DNA of 64,000 nt, taken from the NCBI GenBank assembly GCA_963665075.1, contig OY762063.1, positions 1 to 64,000 on the forward strand, written 5' to 3'. Position 1 is the stretch's first letter. The number at the start of each line of letters is the position of its first letter. The notes below the pieces were generated by a model. The model was not told the origin of the DNA, did not search any database, and was given only the letters and a program-made list of their open reading frames with translations. This document shows, in pieces, positions 57,906-64,000 of the stretch. The position numbers and the translations under genes were made by a program. The stretch is from JAPULR01 sp963665075. GTDB lineage: Bacteria; Chloroflexota; Dehalococcoidia; Lucifugimonadales; GCA-2712585.

Positions 57906-59030
57906 ATGCCTGACTTCAAGATGATTTCCGCAGATTCCCACGTGGTGGAGCCGCCGGAGATGTGGGTGGACTACATTGACCCCGCGTTCAAGGACAGGGC
58001 GCCGCGCATCGTGAAGGACCCGCCGGGGATGAGGGGCCACTACTTCATCATCGAGGGGATGGAGCCGAAGAAGATAATCGGGCTGTTCAACGCCGGCCTC
58101 TCGCCCAAGGAGGTGAAGGAGCAGCAGGACAGGGACCCGGACTTCCAGGAGTGCCCGCCCGGAGCCTACGACCCGGCGGCGCGGATGTCGGACCTGGAGA
58201 AGGACGGGGTAGAGGCGGAGGTAATCTACACTTCGCTGGCCTTCGACCTGTTCCGGCTGACGGACGCGCCGTTCCAGGAGGCGGTGTTCGCCGCGTACAA
58301 CACGTGGCTGGCGGAGTTCTGCCGGACGGATCCCAAGCATCTCGTCGGCCTGGGGCTGATTCCGTTGCTGAACGTGGACGACGGTATCAAGGAGTTGAAT
58401 CGTTGCGCCGAACTGGGCTTGCGGGGAGGCGTCATCATGGCGTCGCCGCCCGACGGGTTGAGCTACTCCAACGAGATGTACGAGCCGTTCTGGGCCGCCG
58501 CCGCGGACCTGGACATGCCCATCAGCCTGCACATTCTGACGGGCCACGCCGACGAGAGCAAGGCGGAGGGGATGTTCAAGGAGAATTACGTGCGGGTCAT
58601 CGGAATCATCCACGAGATTCAGCGTTCCTTCTCGCAGATATTGTTCTCGGGCGCGCTGGCGCGCCACCCTAACCTGAGGATTGTGTCGGCGGAGAACGAC
58701 ATCGGCTGGGTGCCGCACTTCCTGTTCAGGGCCGAGCGCTGGTTTGAGAAGCAGCGATACACGAACCCGACGGAGTTGAAGATGACGCCGAGGGAGTACG
58801 CGCTGCGTCAGTTCTACGTGAGCTACCAGACGGACCCGGTCGGCTTGCAGTTGGCGGACTATTTCGGCGAGGACAATTACGCCTGGGCCAGCGACTACCC
58901 GCACGGCGCGTCCACGTTCCCGAACTCGCGGGAGATCGTGGACGAGGACTTTGCGGGTCTGCCGGAGGCGTACAAGCGGAAGATTACGCGGGACAACGTG
59001 ATCAAGCTGTACAACATGGACTTGAATTAG
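57906..59030 (+). CDS. Amidohydrolase_2 family metal-dependent hydrolase
   Basis: 374 residues. MISADSHVVEPPEMWVDYIDPAFKDRAPRIV has the first D-x-H motif. MPISLHILTGHADES has the barrel His, LRIVSAENDIGWVPHFLFRAERW and NYAWASDYPHGASTFPNSREIV the later ligands. Same ACMSD-like fold as 52473 and 63140 but a more distant branch. Single-gene unit. Confidence 0.87.
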   Translation: MPDFKMISADSHVVEPPEMWVDYIDPAFKDRAPRIVKDPPGMRGHYFIIEGMEPKKIIGLFNAGLSPKEVKEQQDRDPDFQECPPGAYDPAARMSDLEKDGVEAEVIYTSLAFDLFRLTDAPFQEAVFAAYNTWLAEFCRTDPKHLVGLGLIPLLNVDDGIKELNRCAELGLRGGVIMASPPDGLSYSNEMYEPFWAAAADLDMPISLHILTGHADESKAEGMFKENYVRVIGIIHEIQRSFSQILFSGALARHPNLRIVSAENDIGWVPHFLFRAERWFEKQRYTNPTELKMTPREYALRQFYVSYQTDPVGLQLADYFGEDNYAWASDYPHGASTFPNSREIVDEDFAGLPEAYKRKITRDNVIKLYNMDLN

Positions 59031-59107
59031 GGGCGCAAGGGATACGTGGTAACACAATTCAATTTAATGTATAGTGGAGGTAGAAATTACGCCTTCCAGG
59101 AGAGTTG

Positions 59108-59401
59108 ATGGCTGCTACTGAAACGATAACTGACGATCTGAAGCAAAGGGTCAGCAGGCTTGAAGGCGGCTCGGGCCACTTCGCCACAAAGGCTGACCTT
59201 GCTCAATTGGAGATGCGTGTCGTGCGACTGGAGGAGCGCATGGAAGCGCGCTTTGCCGAATTGGAAGCGCGTATGGAGGCACGGTTTGCTCAGATGCAGA
59301 CCCTCATTGCGCAACAGGAAAACCGTCTGTTTCTCAAGTTCGGTGGGCTGATGGTAGCGACGGTAGGGGTTGCTGTTGCGGTCATCAGACTGTTGGGCTA
59401 G
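59108..59401 (+). CDS. Small coiled-coil protein with C-terminal membrane anchor (paralogue 1)
   Basis: 97 residues from ATG 59108 after AGGAG. MAATETITDDLKQRVSRLEGG, then FATKADLAQLEMRVVRLEERMEARFAELEARMEARFAQMQTLI (heptad/11-residue mix), then FGGLMVATVGVAVAVIRLLG as membrane anchor. It resembles DUF1640-type proteins. The DNA is repetitive (GAGGCACGG/GAAGCGCG units). A paralogue follows 114 bp later. Confidence 0.7.
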   Translation: MAATETITDDLKQRVSRLEGGSGHFATKADLAQLEMRVVRLEERMEARFAELEARMEARFAQMQTLIAQQENRLFLKFGGLMVATVGVAVAVIRLLG

Positions 59402-59515
59402 AAGGCATTTCTGCGTCTTGCGACTTTCGTTCGGACAGTTGGAGAGGATGCAAAGGACGGGGTGTTGTTGATGGTGCAGAATGTGATTAGAAGGCAAACT
59501 TGTTGAGGAGTGCTG

Positions 59516-59743
59516 ATGGCTGCTAGCGAAACGACAACTAACGACCTGAGAGAACGCGTAAGCAGACTCGAAGGCGGGTATGAGCATCTAGCGACTAAGG
59601 CGGACGTGGTGAAGCTGGAGGCGCGAATTGCTGAGATGGAAACTAGTATCGCCCAGTTGGAGGCGCGGCTGCTGCTGCGATTTGGCGGCATGTTGATAGC
59701 TTCCACTGGCATTACGATCGCAGTCCTACGACTGCTGGGCTAA
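59516..59743 (+). CDS. Small coiled-coil protein with C-terminal membrane anchor (paralogue 2)
   Basis: 75 residues from ATG 59516 after GAGGAG. MAASETTTNDLRERVSRLEGGYEHLATKADVVKLEARIAEMETSIAQLEARLLLRFGGMLIASTGITIAVLRLLG in outline parallels the gene at 59108 but lacks about 22 residues of its coiled coil. It is a tandem duplicate with loss or gain of repeat units. Function unknown. Confidence 0.68.
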   Translation: MAASETTTNDLRERVSRLEGGYEHLATKADVVKLEARIAEMETSIAQLEARLLLRFGGMLIASTGITIAVLRLLG

Positions 59744-59898
59744 TTCGGACGTCTCGACGCCCGCCCTTTCTCGTCCCTCCGTCATTAGATTCAGTTACCA
59801 TGCCTGTCACCCACAGACGCAGCCGAATTTCCTATATTGTCGCATTGTCGGCTTGCCATAGTTGACGGCTCCCCGTAGTTCTGCAATCGCCTTGAGCC

Positions 59899-59958
59899 TT
59901 GACACTTTTCCCGCCCGCTCATAATATGGCCCAAGCTGACGCATTCAAACGATGCGTC
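59899..59958 (+). promoter_or_regulatory. Promoter with leader inverted repeat, thiolase-like operon
   Basis: TTGACA (59899-59904), 17-bp spacer, TAATAT (59922-59927). In the leader GACGCAT (59938-59944) / ATGCGTC (59952-59958) is a perfect inverted repeat with 7-nt loop, a candidate operator or RNA hairpin. CAAGGAGC precedes the ATG at 59984. Confidence 0.65.
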
Positions 59959-59983
59959 GCAACACTGACCGCAAGGAGCGCCT

Positions 59984-61165
59984 ATGGTTGACCTTCGCAA
60001 GGCTGCCGCCATCGTCGGCATCTACGAGCATCCCGCCCGATTCGCCCCCGACAAGAGCGAGCTTCTGGTGCAGGCGGAAAGCGTCATCGGCGCGCTGAAC
60101 GACGCCGGGCTTGAGAAGAAGGACGTGGACGGGCTGTTTTCTTCGTCCATGTCCGTCAGGATGGCCAACCTGTCCCTGGCCGACTACATGGACCTCTACC
60201 CCAAGCACCTGGACGACACCAGCGTCGGCGGCGCTTCCTTCGAATTTCACCTCGGACACGCCGTCAACGCCATCGCCGCGGGACGCATCGACGTTGCCGT
60301 CATCACCTATTCCACCCTGCCCCGTTCCGGTGGCATCTCCATAGGCACCGGCGGCGCGGCTAGATTAGGCGCGCCCCGGCTCCATCCCGCGCCCGACAGC
60401 TTCGAGGAGCTTTACGGATTCACCACCGTCGGCCTCTACGCCATGCTGGCCCAGCGTCACATGCACCTGTACGGCACCACGTCGGAGCAGCTGGCGGAGA
60501 TTGCGGTCAACACCCGCAGGCACGCCTCCATGAACCCGCAGGCGTTGTATCGGGACATCATCACCGTGGACGACGTGGTCAACTCGCGGATGATTTCCGA
60601 CCCGCTCCACCTGCTGGACTGCTGCGTCATCAGTGACGGCGGCGGCGCGGTGGTTGTCGCCTCGCCGGAGGTGGCGCGAAACTGCCGTCACACGCCGGTC
60701 TGGGTCTTGAGCCAGGCGGAGGGCGTGGCCCACCAGGGGGCCGGACGCCGCGACCTGATGTATCTGGCGGCGGCGCAGACGGGCGGGCCTGCTATGGAAG
60801 CCGCGGGCGTCACCCACGACGACTTCGACATGGCGATGATCTACGATTCGTTCACCATCACCGTATTGATGACGCTGGAAGACCTCGGCTTCTGCGAGAA
60901 GGGCGAGGGCGGCGACTTCGTTTCCAACGGACGCATTGGTCTTGGTGGCGAACTGCCCATCAACACGGACGGCGGCGGCCTCTCGTCCAACCATCCAGGC
61001 ATGAGGGGCCTGTTCCTGCTGCTGGAGTCCACACGCCAGTTGCGTCACCAGTTTGAAGGCACGGAACGACAGGTGCCGAACTGCCGGCTGGCGCTGGTGC
61101 ACGGCACGGGCGGCACGCTGGCGTCGCGACACAGCGGCGGCACCGTAGTATTGGGGAGGGACTAG
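59984..61165 (+). CDS. Thiolase-fold protein lacking the catalytic cysteine (SCP2/Ltp2-like)
   Basis: 393 residues. The thiolase fold shows ELLVQAESVIGALNDAGLEKKDVDGLF, INTDGGGLSSNHPGMRG (His region, about 330) and LVHGTGGTLASRHSGGTVVLGR. Where thiolases have the nucleophile Cys the sequence is TSVGGASFEFHLGHA, so normal thiolysis is unlikely. Cysteine-less members paired with a DUF35 protein include the steroid-degrading aldolase Ltp2-ChsH2. The DUF35 gene here starts 2 bp after the stop. An acyl-CoA retro-aldolase, or a non-catalytic role, is possible. Confidence 0.85.
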   Translation: MVDLRKAAAIVGIYEHPARFAPDKSELLVQAESVIGALNDAGLEKKDVDGLFSSSMSVRMANLSLADYMDLYPKHLDDTSVGGASFEFHLGHAVNAIAAGRIDVAVITYSTLPRSGGISIGTGGAARLGAPRLHPAPDSFEELYGFTTVGLYAMLAQRHMHLYGTTSEQLAEIAVNTRRHASMNPQALYRDIITVDDVVNSRMISDPLHLLDCCVISDGGGAVVVASPEVARNCRHTPVWVLSQAEGVAHQGAGRRDLMYLAAAQTGGPAMEAAGVTHDDFDMAMIYDSFTITVLMTLEDLGFCEKGEGGDFVSNGRIGLGGELPINTDGGGLSSNHPGMRGLFLLLESTRQLRHQFEGTERQVPNCRLALVHGTGGTLASRHSGGTVVLGRD

Positions 61166-61167
61166 AT

Positions 61168-61575
61168 ATGAGCGAGTGGAAGAGACCCCTGCCAACCATA
61201 ACCGGAGAGACCCTGCCATACTGGGAGGCCTGCCAGCGCGGGGAGTTGCTGATTCAGCGTTGCGAAGGGTGCGATATATACCAGTATTACCCGCGCGGCA
61301 TCTGCGCCACCTGCTTCACCAGCAAAATCGGATGGGTGAAGTCCAGCGGGAAGGGAACCGTCTGGACGTTTACAGTGACACGTCAGAACCGGACCGCCGG
61401 ATTCGACGAAGGCCCCTACGCCCTCGCCCTGGTGGAGTTGGAGGAGGGCGTGAAGATGTTTACCAACATCATCGGATGCGATCCCTTCGACGTTCGTGTC
61501 GGAATGCCGGTGGAGGTGACTTTCGTAAAGGCCAACAGCGATGTCACGGTGCCCTTCTTCAAGCCCGCGGAGTAG
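61168..61575 (+). CDS. DUF35 zinc-ribbon/OB-fold acyl-CoA-associated protein
   Basis: 135 residues. The zinc ribbon C33-type pattern is ELLIQRCEGCDIYQYYPRGICATC, followed by an OB fold (GTVWTFTVTRQN ... PYALALVELEEGVKMFTNIIGCDPFDVRVGMPVEVTF). DUF35 proteins bind CoA thioesters and complex with thiolase-like enzymes. Its position directly after the thiolase-like gene strongly suggests such a complex. A 7-bp gap separates it from the amidase. Confidence 0.9.
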   Translation: MSEWKRPLPTITGETLPYWEACQRGELLIQRCEGCDIYQYYPRGICATCFTSKIGWVKSSGKGTVWTFTVTRQNRTAGFDEGPYALALVELEEGVKMFTNIIGCDPFDVRVGMPVEVTFVKANSDVTVPFFKPAE

Positions 61576-61582
61576 GTGACGC

Positions 61583-63007
61583 ATGGACTCCCTTGAACTC
61601 TGCTACATGAGCGTGGAGGAGCTTGCGCCCCTGATTCGGGACGGGCAAGTTTCGCCCGTGGAAGTTACGCGGGCGCATCTGGATAGGATCGCCGCCACCG
61701 AACCCGGCCTCAACGCGTTCATCACCCTGACGGAGGAGCAGGCGCTGGCAGATGCCCGTGAGGCGGAGACGGAGATTCGGGATGGAGAATACCGCGGCCC
61801 CTTGCACGGCATATCGCTGGGGCTGAAGGACCTCTACTACACCGAGGGCGTGGTTACGACTTCCGGAGTTCGTATCTACGAAGATTTCGTTCCCGATTAC
61901 GACAGCACCGTCACGCGACGGCTGAAGGATGCGGGGACAATCCTTCTCGGCAAGCTGAACCTGGCTCCGCTGGCCATGAGCGGGCGGGGTGAAAATCCCT
62001 TCTTCGGCGACGCGCTGAATCCGTGGAATACGGGAATGGTCCCCGGCGGCTCCAGCAGCGGCTCCGGCGTGGCCGCCGCCGTGGGGCAGTGCACGATTAC
62101 GATGGGTTCGGACACGGGCGGCTCTATTCGCATTCCGGCGTCCTTCTGCAACCTGGTCGGTCACAAGCCCACCTACGGCCTGGTGAGCCGCTACGGGGTC
62201 AGCCCCCTTTCCTGGGGGTTGGACCACTGCGGCCCAATGACGCGGACGGTTATGGACACCGCCCACGCCATGAACGCCATCGCCGGCCACGACCCCAACG
62301 ACCCCACCTCGGCACGGGTTGACGTTCCCGACTACGCGGCGTCGGCGCGGGAGAGCATTAGAGGCCTGTGCCTTGGCGTGCCGAGGGAATTCTTCGATTT
62401 TCCGATGGAGAGCGAGGTCAGGGACTCGGTGCAGAAGGCTATGACTGTGCTGGAGGAGTTGGGAGCAGAGCTTGTGGACGTGTCGTGGCCGAATTTCTAC
62501 CGCGCCGTCACGATGGGACACCTGATTTCCATATCGGAGGCGTCTTCCATACACACCCACCTGGTAGAAACAAGCGGATCTGAGGAAGTCACCAGGATTC
62601 TGCACAAGTTCCCGCGCATCGAGGCGGGGATGATGATTTCCGCCGCCGACTACCTGGAGGTTCTGAAGCTGCGCCGCAACTACACCGAGGAAAGCCACCA
62701 GGTTATGAAGGACGTGGATTTGCTTGTCGGGCCTACGATGCCGATGACGCCCTTCCCCTTGGCCTCCGCCGAGGTGAACCTGGAAGGGCAGACCTTCGGC
62801 GCGGAGAAGGCCATACCCACCTTCACCCGCCCCTACGACCTGAACGGCTTTCCCGCCGTTTCCGTGCCGTGCGGATTTTCTGAAGCGGGTCTGCCCATCG
62901 GATTGCAGATAGCCGCCAAGCCCTACGAGGACCACGTGGTCTTGCGCGCCGCCTACGCCTACGAGCAGGCGACGGAGTGGCACAAGCGGCGTCCATATCT
63001 CCCTTAG
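61583..63007 (+). CDS. Amidase signature-family hydrolase (GatA-like)
   Basis: 474 residues. Catalytic Lys in GISLGLKDLYYTEG, cis-Ser in PGGSSSGSGVAAAVGQ, nucleophile Ser in MGSDTGGSIRIPASFC. LSPVEV-type start (GQVSPVEVTRAHLDRIA) as in other GatA-like amidases. Third gene of the thiolase-like/DUF35 operon, which suggests it removes an amide or ester group before or after the CoA step; this is inferred from context. It is a distant paralogue of the gene at 30342 (both end W-H-K-R). Confidence 0.9.
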   Translation: MDSLELCYMSVEELAPLIRDGQVSPVEVTRAHLDRIAATEPGLNAFITLTEEQALADAREAETEIRDGEYRGPLHGISLGLKDLYYTEGVVTTSGVRIYEDFVPDYDSTVTRRLKDAGTILLGKLNLAPLAMSGRGENPFFGDALNPWNTGMVPGGSSSGSGVAAAVGQCTITMGSDTGGSIRIPASFCNLVGHKPTYGLVSRYGVSPLSWGLDHCGPMTRTVMDTAHAMNAIAGHDPNDPTSARVDVPDYAASARESIRGLCLGVPREFFDFPMESEVRDSVQKAMTVLEELGAELVDVSWPNFYRAVTMGHLISISEASSIHTHLVETSGSEEVTRILHKFPRIEAGMMISAADYLEVLKLRRNYTEESHQVMKDVDLLVGPTMPMTPFPLASAEVNLEGQTFGAEKAIPTFTRPYDLNGFPAVSVPCGFSEAGLPIGLQIAAKPYEDHVVLRAAYAYEQATEWHKRRPYLP

Positions 63008-63056
63008 CGGGAAATGATTGACATAACTATTCCACTGCCGCAAAACGGCCAAATTG

Positions 63057-63085
63057 TTGACAGCGTCCAATGCCGATGATTCAAT
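63057..63085 (+). promoter_or_regulatory. Promoter of the last amidohydrolase gene
   Basis: TTGACA (63057-63062), 17-bp spacer, TTCAAT (63080-63085), 55 bp before the ATG. A second TTGACA at 63018 has no matching -10. Confidence 0.5.
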
Positions 63086-63139
63086 AGGAATCAGACGCGA
63101 ATAGGGGCGTACAGCATATCTCGGTAGGAGCGGTCAGCC

Positions 63140-64000
63140 ATGCGAAACGGATTCAGGGTCATCGACGCCGACGGTCATTTCTACGAGCCGGAAGACCTTT
63201 GGGACAAGTACCTCAGCCCGGAGTTCCAGGATAGGAGTCCCAAGGTTGCCCGGATGCTGGGCAATTCTATGGTTCAGTTCGAGGGCGAGGAGGGCGGCGT
63301 TTCCCGCTCCGACAAGCTCTTTTCCCAGATGGACGCCAAGTTCGGCCACGCCTTCCGGGACGGCTGGACTCTCGATAGTCGCATCAAAGACATGGACACG
63401 GAGGGTTGGGACATCCAGGTGTGCCTGCCCACCAAGGCCGTTTCGCTGCCCGGCTTCATCCCCGATGACGTGCAGGGCGCCATGTGCGTCGCCTACAACA
63501 GTTGGGCCCACGATTTTTGCAGCGGCGCGCCTGAGCGGATTAAGTTCACCGCCACCGTGCCCGGCCACGACATCGACGACATGGTGTCCGAGATTCGCCG
63601 TTCCGTTTCCGAGCTGGGCGCCGTTTCCGTCTTCCTGCCCAAGGCCATCCCGGAGAAGATGTGGCATCATCCCGACTACACTAAAGTCTGGGAGACGGTT
63701 ACGGAGTTGGACGTGCCGATTTCCGTCCACGGCAGCAGCAGCGCCAGCGGCGACCCGTGGGCCAACGCCCGCTACAACCCCTACGCCGGCCCCTTCATCG
63801 CCCTGGGGCAGGCCATCGGCTTCCCCTTCGAGAACATGATCAACCTGGGGCACTTCATGTACAGCGGCATCCTCGACAAGTTCCCCACGCTGAAGCTGCT
63901 GATTCTGGAGGCGAACTCCGGATGGGTTCCCTTCTGGCTGAACCGGCTGGAGAAGTATTGCGAGGGGCGGCAGTCGGTGTTCTTCGACGAGCACCCGCTG
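63140..64000 (+). CDS. Amidohydrolase_2 family protein, 3' end outside the window
   Basis: 287 residues visible with no stop. MRNGFRVIDADGHFYEPEDLWDKYLSPEFQD has the first metal motif (D-x-H) and is nearly the same start as the gene at 52473. LDVPISVHGSSSASGDPW holds the barrel His, and LKLLILEANSGWVPFWLNRLEKYCEG leads towards the last ligands, which lie beyond 64000. Same ACMSD-like family. Partial only because the window ends. Confidence 0.85.
   Translation, partial: MRNGFRVIDADGHFYEPEDLWDKYLSPEFQDRSPKVARMLGNSMVQFEGEEGGVSRSDKLFSQMDAKFGHAFRDGWTLDSRIKDMDTEGWDIQVCLPTKAVSLPGFIPDDVQGAMCVAYNSWAHDFCSGAPERIKFTATVPGHDIDDMVSEIRRSVSELGAVSVFLPKAIPEKMWHHPDYTKVWETVTELDVPISVHGSSSASGDPWANARYNPYAGPFIALGQAIGFPFENMINLGHFMYSGILDKFPTLKLLILEANSGWVPFWLNRLEKYCEGRQSVFFDEHPL

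Overview
The window is about 64 kb of GC-rich bacterial chromosome with a dense, mostly catabolic gene set. The content includes a family III CoA-transferase, several acyl-CoA dehydrogenases, a CoxLMS-type molybdenum hydroxylase, NHL and Asp-box beta-propellers, RidA tandems, paired MaoC hydratases, amidohydrolase_2 proteins, GatA-like amidases, a DUF1028 protein and a reductive-dehalogenase-like iron-sulfur protein. Together with many short palindromic intergenic repeats, this suggests an uncultured Chloroflexota of the Dehalococcoidia/SAR202 type. That placement is inferred from gene content only. No rRNA, tRNA, CRISPR array, phage or complete insertion sequence was recognised.

Layout. 0.2-3 kb: small membrane protein, Phd/PIN toxin-antitoxin pair, RdhA-like protein with its own promoter and terminator. 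3-12.1 kb (minus strand): two operons, one with an acyl-CoA dehydrogenase pair and a fused double CoA-transferase, one with a molybdenum hydroxylase (small, large and FAD subunits plus a ferredoxin-like-fold protein). 12.2-14.2 kb (plus): NHL propeller, HpcH/HpaI aldolase, small leader-like protein. 14.4-18.7 kb (minus): translationally coupled SDR, two MaoC proteins, tandem RidA and a glutaryl-CoA-dehydrogenase-like protein. 18.7-23.5 kb: duplicated-domain lipoprotein, two small proteins, a rhodanese without its cysteine, an MFS transporter. 23.8-26.9 kb: Asp-box propeller protein broken by a frameshift; an intact paralogue lies at 45.2-48.4 kb. 27-30 kb: inositol-1-phosphate synthase fused to an N-terminal helix-turn-helix domain, hydrolase, XRE regulator. 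30-38 kb: amidase, a nuclease/ParB-like island of lower GC, SDR, GYD protein, DUF1028, epimerase, NHL propeller. 38-45 kb: PKD lipoprotein, membrane protein, YgjP-type peptidase, dxs, hendecad coiled-coil protein. 48.9-57.8 kb: two ABC substrate-binding lipoproteins, amidohydrolase, lipoprotein, retropepsin-like protease, phosphatase, NudC. 57.9-64 kb: amidohydrolases, two coiled-coil paralogues, and a thiolase-like/DUF35/amidase operon.

How it fits together. Three gene pairs (acyl-CoA dehydrogenase pair, MaoC pair, cysteine-less thiolase plus DUF35) each resemble two-subunit enzymes known from actinobacterial steroid side-chain beta-oxidation. With the CoA-transferase and molybdenum hydroxylase this suggests catabolism of bulky or branched acyl-CoA compounds; the substrate cannot be told from sequence.

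Most notable signals: the HTH-inositol-phosphate-synthase fusion, whose promoter carries two matching 13-bp inverted repeats at the start point and ribosome-binding site; a family of palindromes with constant outer arms and interchangeable cores; a three-copy MITE-like element; repeated tandem amplification of one arm of a dispersed palindrome, including inside a coding sequence; and abrupt changes of strand composition at intergenic boundaries.
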